Below are positions 49,227 through 58,046 of a stretch of 64,000 nucleotides of DNA, piece after piece. Where the stretch lies: assembly GCA_041690255.1 (NCBI GenBank), contig JAWLHU010000014.1:143676-207675 (forward strand), given 5' to 3'. Source of the DNA: JAWLHU01 sp041690255. Lineage in GTDB: Bacteria > Bacillota > Sulfobacillia > Symbiobacteriales > Symbiobacteriaceae. Within the stretch, counting starts at the first letter, position 1; every line of letters begins with the position of its first letter. The notes below the pieces were generated by a model that worked only from the letters and a program-made list of their open reading frames with translations, was not told where the DNA came from and ran no database searches. Position numbers and translations under genes: made by a program.

Positions 49227-52200
49227 CTAGCCAATCATAGGCGTCGGTCGCCCGATATGATACCCCTGGGCATAGTCCACACCCAGGTCCCGCAGAAGCA
49301 TGAGGGTGTCGCTGTTCTCTACGCATTCGGCAATCGTCCTGCGCCCCAGGCCCCTTGCGACCTGAACCATGGCCCGTACCAACTCCTGATCCATGGGGCT
49401 CTCGGCCAGGTTCCGAATGAAACTGCCGTCGATCTTCAAGTAGTCCACCGGGAGGTTCTTCAAATAGCTAAACGATGAGAATCCTGATCCGAAGTCGTCG
49501 AGGGCAAACTCGCAGCCCAGTTCACGTACGGAGTGAATCCAAGACCTGCCGGCCATGGAATCTGCGCCGGCCACCGTCTCAGTGATCTCAAGCACCAGGA
49601 AAGCAGGGTTTATCCCTGTCGCTTCAATCTCGCGCTTGATCAATGGGAGAAGTTCCGGGTCAGCAAAGGCTTTGGCGGAGAGGTTGACCTCCAGGCAGTA
49701 GTCGGGCGTGGTCTTGTGCTGTCGTGCGATCTGGTGAATCGCCTCTCGCACTACCCAACGATCAATGGCGTGAATCAAACCAAACCGCTCAGCCACGGGC
49801 AGGAAGTGTCCGGGCATAATCACTTCGCCGTGCGGTCCCTTCATGCGCAGCAGGGCCTCATAGCGTCGGATGCTGCCTCGCCGGAGGTTGAGTATCGGCT
49901 GCTGGTACAGGACAAAGCCGTCGTTCTCGAGAGCATCCCGAATCCGTCGCTCCCAGGTCAGCTTGGACTCAAGCTGTTCGCGGGTCGCCTCGTCGGGTGA
50001 GTAGAGGGCATAGGTGTTTCGCCCGAGGTCCTTGACCTTGTACATGGCCATGTCAGCGAAGGCCAGGAGTTCTTCCGCCGTCCGCCCGTGATCCGGGAAG
50101 AGGGCAAGTCCCATACTACCCGTAATGCCGATGGGGCGGCCGTCAATCACCTCGACGTGCCGGCGGAGAGCGTCGAGGATCTTATTCGCCACGGCCTCAG
50201 CCTGCACGGCATCGGCATGGGGGAGCAGAATGGCGAACTCGTCTCCGCCCAGGCGTGCGATGGAGTCACCCTCCCGCAGCATCTGCCGCATAAGGGAGGC
50301 CAGGCTCCGGAGCATCTGATCGCCGGCCTGGTGGCCCAGACTGTCGTTAATGTACTTGAACTGGTCGAGATCCAGGAAGAGGAGAGCTCCTTGCGTGCGG
50401 TATCGAATGGCGTTGGCCAAATGCCGTTCCAGTTCCTCCTGAAACCGGCGCCGGTTGAATAGACTTGTGAGCGAATCATAGTTGGCAAGATGTAGCAACT
50501 GGCTTTCGACCCGCTTGCGTTCGCTAATATCCTCTACGTGGACGATGAAGTAGTGCTCATGCTCACGGGTATGGACGATTGACGCACTCACCTGGCTCCA
50601 GACAACGTGGCCGGCCTGGTGTAACCAACGCTGCTCGACCTGGCAGGAAGGGATCTGGCCCTGGATCATCTGCTGGGTATAGGCGACGGCGGCCTCTCGG
50701 TCTTCCGGGTGGATCATGCTCTTCAGAGTCGTGCCAACGAATTGAGACTCGGTGTAGCCCAGCATCTCGCAAAGGGGCGGGTTCACCTGGGTCCAGCGCC
50801 CGTCGGCCCCAACCAGGCCCATTCCAGTAGGAGCGTAGTCGAAGGCTCCCCGGAATCGGTCCTCGCTCTCGCGCAAGGCAGCCTCGGCGGCCTTTTGCGA
50901 GGAAATGTCCCGAGCAATGGTTGCAAAGAAGTCGATACTACCCGTCTCATTCCGGTGCGCCAGGATCACCAGAGAGACGGGGACCTCTTGACCCGACGCA
51001 TTCAGAACGGAGCCCTCACCAATCCAGTGGCCCTCCCGTATCGCTGTGTGCATCGCCTGACGTACGATCACCCTGACAAACCAGGCTGGAAAGACCTGCT
51101 GGATTGTCAACTGGACCGTACCAATGGTGTTCGCACCAAACACGTCCCGAGCGGCTGCGTTCAGGTAGAGCACTTCGCCCTGCCGGTTGGTAAGGCCCAC
51201 ATAATCTGTGGTCGCCTCCAAGATGGCCGACAGTCTCGCTTGAGCCTCTTCCGCCGAGCGGGCGGCCAGCAGGGCTTTCTCCAACTGCCGAGCCTGTGTG
51301 GTCAGAAGGTCGCTCTGGTGAATCAGTTCTTCGTTCTGCGCCTGCAGTTCCTCTCGCTGTGCCTCCAGTTCCTCGGCCTGGGCGGACAAGGTGGCATTGA
51401 CCTGCTGGAGTTCAGTGTGACGATCCTCTAAGTCACGGTGAGCACCGGCATGAGCCAGAGCCACCCCGACCTGGCCGGCGACCGCCTTGAGGAATTGGAT
51501 CTCGTCCGGAGTCCAGGCCCTTGGGCCGCTGCACTGGTGGAGGACGATCGCCCCCAGAAACCGGTCGTCGGCGAGAATCGGAGCGGCCAGTGCGGCACGC
51601 AGTCCCGACTTCAGGGCTACGTCCCGCCAGTCGGGGAACTTGAGGACATCATCCGCCACGATCACGTCGCGAGCACGAGCCACAGCCGGACCAAGCACCA
51701 GATAGGGAAGGTGCTCTTCACCGACAGGCGGGGTACCGGGGGTGACGTATTGGTGCAGGGTAGAATGGAAGCCGTTTGGACTCGACAACCGTATGTAGCA
51801 CCGGTTCACCTGCATAGCCTTGCCGAGTTCATTTACCGTGGTTGTCAAGGTTTCTTGCAGGTTGAGGGAGCGTCGGATTGCCTGGCCTATGTGAGCGATC
51901 AGAGCCTGCTGTTCGACCTGGCGTTGCAGGTCAGTACGGGCTCTGCTCAACTCCTGTACCAACCGGCGCTGCTGTGCGGCACTGCGAATGCCCAGAATGC
52001 CCGCCGCGACGATCACCAGGACCTGAACGGCTATCTCGCTTATGGCGTAGCTCAGATCATGGTTCACTCGCCAGGCATGGATCGAGGCGAAGAGCACGAC
52101 ACTTACTACCATGCCACCGAGCATCCAATAGCCTACGATCTCTCCTCGGACCCGCGTCGCCAGGAATGGGGGAATCACCATCATGGCGGCGAGAACAAAG

Positions 52201-53207
52201 GCCCAATGGCCGGGATCGGTCAGAAGAAAGCCGAAGGCCAGGGAGAGGAAGGTCAGGTGGGCCAGTACCCGGCGGTCAGTTCGGCCCACATGGGGCAGGA
52301 GAAAATGCATGAGGGCGTTGTAGCCGCTGATCGCCGCGGCAAAGATCCGAATTGTCGTGGGGTCCACGACGGATTCCGTCTGGCCGATCATCGCGATGGC
52401 CAGGACCACGAGCACCAGAAGCCAGGACCATAGCTCTAGCATCCGTTCCACCTGCACGGGGGAGTCCGGGGCAGGAACGCTCTGTTCGGCATGCTCCCCT
52501 GTGAGGGAGGGGGTCAGGGCGTTCCAGAGGACACCGAAGAGGGTGACGAGCCAGACTCCCCACGTCAAAGCAGCATGCCAGTGACCGACTTGCAGGGCGC
52601 TCCAAACCAGGGCGGAGGGGAAAACCAGCCCGACAAGGGCGAGAAGGATCTGGCGAATTCCCTTCCCCTGAACGGCCAGGAAGGGCAGGCAGAGGGCACC
52701 TGCCAGGCCCATAGCCCCGACCAGAGGCACCCAGGGGTGCAGCGGTCTGAACATGGGGGAAGGAAACGCCTGAGGCATGAGCAGCATGAGCAAGCCCAGG
52801 ATCAACTCGGTGGTGGCGAGTGTCAGCATGCCCAAGCGCAGGCGGCCCGATGGTCCGACCGGTAGCCACGGGGTAATGAGAACAGCGGCAGCCAGGGTAT
52901 ACCAGATGACAGAGACTCCGACCATGTCGGCCTGCGTGGCAGACAAGGCGAGGAGGATCATCGGTGTGGCGGAGAGGGTGGCGAGAAGCCTCCCCGCCCA
53001 TGGGGTAAGGCGGTAGCGTGCGAGCAACAGCAGGATGGTTCCAGAGGCCATGAGGCCAGCAGAAAGAAAGGCGAGATGCGGTCGGACCCACTCGAAGGTG
53101 GAGGCCTCGAAGGAACGAGGGAAGGCGTACATGGTCAGGCCCGTAAACAGTTGAATGGCCGCGGCTACAATGAGCAATCCAGTTGTACGAAATCGCATGG
53201 GCGTCAA
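49227..53207 (-). CDS. Multidomain membrane GGDEF-EAL protein with GAF and two PAS domains
   Basis: 1326 residues; TTG start six bases after GGAGG (an ATG nine bases further on is possible). About twelve TM helices in residues ~1-410, then a GAF domain (~440-595), coiled coil (~595-660), two PAS domains (~665-790, ~795-915), GGDEF (active GGDEF at 987-991, with the RxxD site REGD before it) and EAL (EAL at 1117-1119, EVNLS, EITE, DDFGSG at 1237-1242 all present). Both c-di-GMP synthesis and breakdown are possible on sequence. The N-terminal membrane part does not look like a named MASE domain to me. Single gene with its own terminator. Confidence 0.93.
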   Translation of the reverse strand: MTPMRFRTTGLLIVAAAIQLFTGLTMYAFPRSFEASTFEWVRPHLAFLSAGLMASGTILLLLARYRLTPWAGRLLATLSATPMILLALSATQADMVGVSVIWYTLAAAVLITPWLPVGPSGRLRLGMLTLATTELILGLLMLLMPQAFPSPMFRPLHPWVPLVGAMGLAGALCLPFLAVQGKGIRQILLALVGLVFPSALVWSALQVGHWHAALTWGVWLVTLFGVLWNALTPSLTGEHAEQSVPAPDSPVQVERMLELWSWLLVLVVLAIAMIGQTESVVDPTTIRIFAAAISGYNALMHFLLPHVGRTDRRVLAHLTFLSLAFGFLLTDPGHWAFVLAAMMVIPPFLATRVRGEIVGYWMLGGMVVSVVLFASIHAWRVNHDLSYAISEIAVQVLVIVAAGILGIRSAAQQRRLVQELSRARTDLQRQVEQQALIAHIGQAIRRSLNLQETLTTTVNELGKAMQVNRCYIRLSSPNGFHSTLHQYVTPGTPPVGEEHLPYLVLGPAVARARDVIVADDVLKFPDWRDVALKSGLRAALAAPILADDRFLGAIVLHQCSGPRAWTPDEIQFLKAVAGQVGVALAHAGAHRDLEDRHTELQQVNATLSAQAEELEAQREELQAQNEELIHQSDLLTTQARQLEKALLAARSAEEAQARLSAILEATTDYVGLTNRQGEVLYLNAAARDVFGANTIGTVQLTIQQVFPAWFVRVIVRQAMHTAIREGHWIGEGSVLNASGQEVPVSLVILAHRNETGSIDFFATIARDISSQKAAEAALRESEDRFRGAFDYAPTGMGLVGADGRWTQVNPPLCEMLGYTESQFVGTTLKSMIHPEDREAAVAYTQQMIQGQIPSCQVEQRWLHQAGHVVWSQVSASIVHTREHEHYFIVHVEDISERKRVESQLLHLANYDSLTSLFNRRRFQEELERHLANAIRYRTQGALLFLDLDQFKYINDSLGHQAGDQMLRSLASLMRQMLREGDSIARLGGDEFAILLPHADAVQAEAVANKILDALRRHVEVIDGRPIGITGSMGLALFPDHGRTAEELLAFADMAMYKVKDLGRNTYALYSPDEATREQLESKLTWERRIRDALENDGFVLYQQPILNLRRGSIRRYEALLRMKGPHGEVIMPGHFLPVAERFGLIHAIDRWVVREAIHQIARQHKTTPDYCLEVNLSAKAFADPELLPLIKREIEATGINPAFLVLEITETVAGADSMAGRSWIHSVRELGCEFALDDFGSGFSSFSYLKNLPVDYLKIDGSFIRNLAESPMDQELVRAMVQVARGLGRRTIAECVENSDTLMLLRDLGVDYAQGYHIGRPTPMIG

Positions 53208-53345
53208 TCCACGCCTCCTTCCACCACAAGACGAAGGTCACCCGGCACGTCTGGTCGGATGACCCCAAACCACCTTAAGACTGATACAAATTACACACCG
53301 ATTATATCACGAGATGGAGTTGTTTGCAAAATGTTGAAACGACGA

Positions 53346-54638
53346 TCACGACACGGTGCCAGGTTGGTCGGAGTGCTGCTCCACTAGTTGCTGATCGATG
53401 ATATGACGCAGCAACTCGACGGTCCGCCAGATCTCCTCGTACGTGTTGTACAGCGCTACCGGCGCAAGGCGAATCACATTTGGCGGGCGGAAGTCCGGAA
53501 TCACGCCCAGACTCTTCAAGGCCTTTCCAATGCGGACCGCGTCGGGATGCTCGAGGGCGACGTGACCGCCTCGGCTGGCATCGCTTAGCGGGGTTCCAAT
53601 CTCGAACCCGTAGGGGGCTCCGCTCAGGCGGGTTTGAATGAGGAATATGAGGTACGCGGTCATGTGAAGGGATTTTGCCCGAATCCGCTCCAGGCCGGCT
53701 TCCTGGAAGATGCGCAACGAGCCGGTGAGTGGGGCTGCGGCGAGGACCGAAGGGGTACTGATCTGCCAGGCTCCGGCAGTGGGTGCCTGCTCGAAGGTTG
53801 GGAGCATGGCAAACTGGCGCTCCTTCCGGTAGCCAAACCACCCAACCAGACCGGGAAGGCGTCCGAAGTGATGCTGGTGGACGAAGAGGCTGCCCACAGC
53901 ACCCGGACCACCGTTCAGGTACTTGTAGTTGCACCAGAACGCGAAGTCGACATTCCACTCATGCAGTTTGTGGGGAATCGCCCCAGCTGAGTGAGAGCAG
54001 TCGAATCCGATGGGAATTGAGCGGGCGTGGGCCGCGGCGGTCAGTCGGGCCATATCTAGCAACTGGCCACTCCGATAAAGGACGGACGGGAGGAGGACCA
54101 GCCCGATCTCATCGGTCATGGCAGCGATCAGGTCATCTTCGTTGATCGTGCGACCGTCATAGCTCTCAACCAGGACCAGGTGATCAGCGGGATTAAGCCC
54201 ACGGAGCTGCAGTTGGCTCTGAAGGGCATACAGGTCTGACGGGAAGTTGAGGGCGTCGGCCAGGATCTTGGTTCGCTGCCCCTCGGGATGGAAAAAGGTA
54301 GCGGCCAAGGTGTGCAGATTGACGGTGGTCGTGCCGGTTACTACAACCTCATCCGGAAGGGCGCCAACCAGGCTGGCCTGGAGAGTTCCCAGTTCCTCGG
54401 CCAGGGTGAACCATGGCCTGTCACCGGCAGTCCATCCCTCAATCCCATGGCGCTTCCAGTCTTCCAGTGCGGCCAGCAGGGTGGCCTCCGCATCGCGGGA
54501 GGCGAGGCCCAGCGAGTTTCCATCGAGATAGATACGATCGCCTTGGAGATAAAAGCGCTCCCGGAAGTGACGCAGGGGATCTAGCTGATCTAGCATCTGC
54601 GCGTGTTCCGGACCAGGCTTGAAGGATTCGTGCAACAA
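53346..54638 (-). CDS. kynU: Kynureninase
   Basis: About 430 residues starting at a TTG (54638 or 54635) just after GGAGG; earlier ATGs have no binding site. PLP enzyme that cleaves kynurenine to anthranilate and alanine. Marks: YLDGNSLGLASRDA, VVTGTTTVNLHTLAATFF, FDCSHSAGAIPHKLHEWNVDFAFW and PLP-lysine in CNYKYLNGGPGAVGSLFV (K239 by this start). No tryptophan dioxygenase or formamidase gene lies beside it. Confidence 0.92.
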   Translation of the reverse strand: MLHESFKPGPEHAQMLDQLDPLRHFRERFYLQGDRIYLDGNSLGLASRDAEATLLAALEDWKRHGIEGWTAGDRPWFTLAEELGTLQASLVGALPDEVVVTGTTTVNLHTLAATFFHPEGQRTKILADALNFPSDLYALQSQLQLRGLNPADHLVLVESYDGRTINEDDLIAAMTDEIGLVLLPSVLYRSGQLLDMARLTAAAHARSIPIGFDCSHSAGAIPHKLHEWNVDFAFWCNYKYLNGGPGAVGSLFVHQHHFGRLPGLVGWFGYRKERQFAMLPTFEQAPTAGAWQISTPSVLAAAPLTGSLRIFQEAGLERIRAKSLHMTAYLIFLIQTRLSGAPYGFEIGTPLSDASRGGHVALEHPDAVRIGKALKSLGVIPDFRPPNVIRLAPVALYNTYEEIWRTVELLRHIIDQQLVEQHSDQPGTVS

Positions 54639-54763
54639 GACTACCTCCTGCATTGGAGACATATTATTGAAGGTATTTCGGAGCACTCGGCATTTCCCCT
54701 GCCTTTTCGCCCAGGCTTGAGTACCGAGGCGAATTCTGCTCACACTAACCCCGACAGGGGGGG

Positions 54764-55831
54764 ATGATGGTGGAAAAGAGAGGGGTGTCGGCCTTTACCG
54801 TGGCCGCCACTTATGTCGGAACAGTGGTCGGGGCCGGCTTTGCCACGGGACAGGAGATCCTGACGTTCTTCACCCATTTGGGGCTCTCGGGAATCTATGG
54901 GGTCCTGCTCGCGACGATTCTCCTGGCCGTGCTGGGCTCGGCTGTCCTAAGGCTTGGTCAGCAACTGCGGGCTGAGTCTCATCGGGAACTGGTCGAGGAG
55001 GTGGCCGGGAGGACCTTTGGTCGCCTGACCGACTGGGTGATCACCTTCTTCTTGTTCGGTGGTGCTGCCATTATGATGGCCGGATCAGGTGCCGTCTTCG
55101 CCGAACATTGGCACCTGAACCGGTTCATGGGTACCCTGATCATGGCGTTGTTGGCCGGCGGAACGGTAGCCCTCGGGCTGAGGGGGGTCGTAGCGTCGAT
55201 CTCGGCCGTCGCCCCGGTTTTGATCGTTATGGTACTCATTGTATCAACCGGTTCGATCGCACTGAATGGAATCTCAGCCAGCGACCTGGCTTGGTTCCAG
55301 CCAGCCGAAGCAGCGAACCGTTTCTGGCCGCTGAGTGCGCTTCTCTATGTCTCGTATAACCTGCTGCTAAGCGTCTCGGTGCTCGGCCCGCTCGGTCGAG
55401 AGTCGACGGACGTTCGGGCCCTCCACTACGGTGGCCTGATAGGCGGTGCGGCGCTCGGTATCGGAGCTCTTTTTATCAACCTGGCGGTCATGGCTGGGCT
55501 GCCATCATCCGCCCAGTTCGAGGTGCCGATGCTGCACCTGGCGCGGCAGTTTCCCGCCTGGCTCCAGACCTCGTACAGCGCCATCCTCTGGGCAGAGGTC
55601 TACACCACGGCGGTGGCCAGCTTGTTCGGTCTGGCGGTTCGCCTGACCAAGACGGATACGCCCCAGTACGGACGTGTCGTAATCGGCTCCGCTGCTCTGG
55701 CACTGGTGGCGAGCCAGTTTGGCTTCTCTCAACTGGTCGGCTTTCTCTTCCCAGCCGTCGGATGGCTTGGGTTGATCTTCATTGGCGGCCTCCTTGTGAG
55801 GGTGATCCGGGGACGCATAACGGCCAGGTGA
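54764..55831 (+). CDS. ykvI: YkvI family membrane protein (LeuT-fold transporter relative)
   Basis: 355 residues, ten or so TM helices. It begins VSAFTVAATYVGTVVGAGFATGQEILTFFTHLGLSG, the hallmark of the YkvI family, a branch of amino-acid/polyamine/organocation-type permeases with a broken helix 1 (VVGAGFATGQE). Substrate unknown. Divergent from kynU; an amino-acid link with it is only a guess. A terminator follows. Confidence 0.85.
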   Translation: MMVEKRGVSAFTVAATYVGTVVGAGFATGQEILTFFTHLGLSGIYGVLLATILLAVLGSAVLRLGQQLRAESHRELVEEVAGRTFGRLTDWVITFFLFGGAAIMMAGSGAVFAEHWHLNRFMGTLIMALLAGGTVALGLRGVVASISAVAPVLIVMVLIVSTGSIALNGISASDLAWFQPAEAANRFWPLSALLYVSYNLLLSVSVLGPLGRESTDVRALHYGGLIGGAALGIGALFINLAVMAGLPSSAQFEVPMLHLARQFPAWLQTSYSAILWAEVYTTAVASLFGLAVRLTKTDTPQYGRVVIGSAALALVASQFGFSQLVGFLFPAVGWLGLIFIGGLLVRVIRGRITAR

Positions 55832-55839
55832 CGCGTGAA

Positions 55840-55867
55840 AGCCGGGAGCAGAATCGCTCCCGGCTCC
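55840..55867. terminator. Terminator hairpin after ykvI
   Basis: Ten-pair stem, 55840-55849 with 55856-55865, between converging genes; weak T run. Confidence 0.6.
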
Positions 55868-55873
55868 GTTGGC

Positions 55874-56110
55874 TTACGGTTCAGGATGCTCCAGATGCGC
55901 TGACAGTCCGGCCGCCTTCAGGTCCGCTTCGGTGATCTCGCCGGATTCGAGACCGCCTTGAGCCACCAGATCGTAGGAGCGAAGCGAGACCTGTGCATCT
56001 TCAATGAAGCCGGGCGCTTTGCCGCGGCCCTCGCCCAGGGCTGCTTTGTACTTCTGCTTGAGTTCCCGGAGGCGGGCGACTACATCTTGCGAATCAGCTA
56101 TCGATCTCAC
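55874..56110 (-). CDS. Small protein of unknown function
   Basis: 78 residues from a GTG at 56110; the binding site (TGAGGG) is too close to be ideal, so the start is unsure. Charged and probably mostly helical (VVARLRELKQKYKAALGEGRGKAPGFIEDAQVSLRSYDLVAQGG), with no Cys and no signal. I do not recognise it. Divergent from speA. Confidence 0.5.
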   Translation of the reverse strand: MRSIADSQDVVARLRELKQKYKAALGEGRGKAPGFIEDAQVSLRSYDLVAQGGLESGEITEADLKAAGLSAHLEHPEP

Positions 56111-56207
56111 CCCTCAGTTAGTATCGGCCATTTACATGCGGGCCAATTCTGCTATACTTCGATAGGACCGCAGTTCGCCCCGATTTCACTCCTGCGAGGT
56201 GATGCCC

Positions 56208-57677
56208 GTGAACCATCAGCATCAAACGCCCCTCTTCACGGGATTGCTTGCTCACGCGAGCCGCAACCCCGTCCAATTTCACATTCCCGGTCACAAGAAG
56301 GGCGCGGGTATGGCCCCGGAGTTCCGAAAGTTCATTGGCGAGAATGCCCTTTCGATCGACCTGATCAACATTGCCCCGCTCGATGATCTGCACAACCCGC
56401 ACGGGATGATTCGGGATGCTCAGGCGATTGCTGCGCAGGCGTTCGGGGCTGATCATACCTACTTCAGTGTCCAGGGGACCAGCGGTGCGATTGTTACGAT
56501 GATCATGACTGTGTGCGGCCCGGGAGACAAGATTCTCGTCCCGCGCAACGTCCATAAGTCAGTTCTGACAGGCATTGTCCTTTCGGGGGCCCTACCAGTC
56601 TTCATGACCCCGGATCTGGATTACAACCTGGGCATTGCTCACGGAGTCAGCCTGGAGACCGTTCGCCACACGTTGAACCAGCACCCTGACGCGAAGGGTG
56701 TTCTGGTGATCAATCCTACCTACTATGGCGTCTCCGCCGACCTCAAGGGGATTGTGGAACTGGCTCATTCCCGTGGGGTTCCCGTTCTTGTAGATGAAGC
56801 CCACGGTGTTCACCTTTGCTTCCACGAAGAACTCGCCCTCTCGGCCATGCAGGCCGGTGCGGATATGGCCGCCACCTCGGTTCACAAACTGGGCGGCTCT
56901 ATGACTCAGACCAGCGTGCTCAACATACGGGAGGGTCTGATACACCCGGGCCGGGTTCAGGCAATCCTCTCCATGCTGACCACGACCTCGACCTCGTATC
57001 TGCTCCTGGCCTCGCTCGATGTAGCCCGCAAGCAATTGGCCACCAAGGGGCGGAGCCTGATCGACCGGGCCATGAAGCTTGCCAACACGGCTCGGACGGA
57101 GATTAACACGATCCCTGGCCTGTACTGTTTCGGACCTGAGATCATAGGCCAGTCCTCCTCCCGCTTTGAGTTTGACCCGACCAAACTCTGCATTAACGTC
57201 AGAGAACTTGGGGTAACGGGCGCGGACATGGAGATTCTTCTCCGCAACGAGTTCAATATCGAGGTGGAGATGTCCGACCTTTACAATATTCTCTGTATCG
57301 TCTCCCTCGGTGACGTCGAAGATGATCTGGAGATGCTGGTCAAGGCGCTGCGCATTCTCGCCGAGCGTTTCTACCGGCAGCGCCCGGCAAACGAGGTTAA
57401 GGTGAAGGTGCCCAGCACGCCCATTCTTGCCATGCACCCCCGCGAGGCGTTCTACGCTCAGACAGAAGAGGTTCCGCTTCAGGATGCCGAAGGACGAGTG
57501 ATCGCTGAGTCGATCATGGTTTACCCGCCTGGGATTCCGATCCTGCTGCCTGGCGAGATCGTGGCCGGGGACAACCTGGAGTACATTGAAGATTGCATTG
57601 AGGCTGGACTCCCGGTTCAGGGCACAGAGGATCCGGATATCAAGTACGTTAAGGTCGTTAAGAAGGCCAGAATCTAG
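56208..57677 (+). CDS. speA: Arginine decarboxylase (Orn/Lys/Arg decarboxylase, SpeA type)
   Basis: 489 residues from the GTG at 56208 with GAGGTGAT directly before it, almost the length of B. subtilis SpeA (490). PLP-dependent; makes agmatine for polyamine synthesis. Marks: FHIPGHKKG near residue 24, DEAHG (196-200), PLP-lysine K227 in SVHKLGGSMTQ, and the C-terminal part with YPPGIPILLPGE. Lysine or ornithine as substrate cannot be excluded by eye. A terminator follows. Confidence 0.9.
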   Translation: MNHQHQTPLFTGLLAHASRNPVQFHIPGHKKGAGMAPEFRKFIGENALSIDLINIAPLDDLHNPHGMIRDAQAIAAQAFGADHTYFSVQGTSGAIVTMIMTVCGPGDKILVPRNVHKSVLTGIVLSGALPVFMTPDLDYNLGIAHGVSLETVRHTLNQHPDAKGVLVINPTYYGVSADLKGIVELAHSRGVPVLVDEAHGVHLCFHEELALSAMQAGADMAATSVHKLGGSMTQTSVLNIREGLIHPGRVQAILSMLTTTSTSYLLLASLDVARKQLATKGRSLIDRAMKLANTARTEINTIPGLYCFGPEIIGQSSSRFEFDPTKLCINVRELGVTGADMEILLRNEFNIEVEMSDLYNILCIVSLGDVEDDLEMLVKALRILAERFYRQRPANEVKVKVPSTPILAMHPREAFYAQTEEVPLQDAEGRVIAESIMVYPPGIPILLPGEIVAGDNLEYIEDCIEAGLPVQGTEDPDIKYVKVVKKARI

Positions 57678-57680
57678 AGG

Positions 57681-57718
57681 CGAGGGCGCTGCCGATAACA
57701 AGGCAGCGCCCTCGTTTC
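57681..57718 (+). terminator. Terminator of speA
   Basis: A perfect 13-pair stem, 57681-57693 with 57702-57714, followed by TTTCGGT. Confidence 0.85.
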
Positions 57719-57793
57719 GGTATGGCTGGCTGTTCGATTCCCGTCAGTCTCGCCTCCCGCATCATTCGACAAGGAAAGGTAATTTGTCGACAG

Positions 57794-57902
57794 TTGTCCA
57801 CAGTTTTGCACGGGGCTGTGGAGAACCTCCGTTCCCCGAAACCGCGCTCCGGCGCGGGTTTGTTCGTTCGCACCTGTCAGTATCTCCCACGGGTGTGGAT
57901 AA
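57794..57902. other. Cluster of DnaA-box-like sequences
   Basis: TTGTCCACA (57794-57802), TGTGGAGAA (57817-57825, reverse TTCTCCACA) and TGTGGATAA (57894-57902, reverse TTATCCACA, a perfect DnaA box); weaker forms follow to ~57950. TCCACAG and CTGTGGA of the first two form an inverted repeat. It lies in the 369-base gap between speA and the LysM gene, where no gene is seen. Confidence 0.5.
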
Positions 57903-58046
57903 CTTGTGGCCAATCTGTGGGTATGCAGTGGGTATAACGTACAGTTCGCGACACGCGGTTTTCGCGCGACGCACGGGAAAAATCCCCATGCGCAGACCTC
58001 TCACTTTCCTTCTGCGTAGGATGGTGAAAAACCAGGAGGTCTGGGC

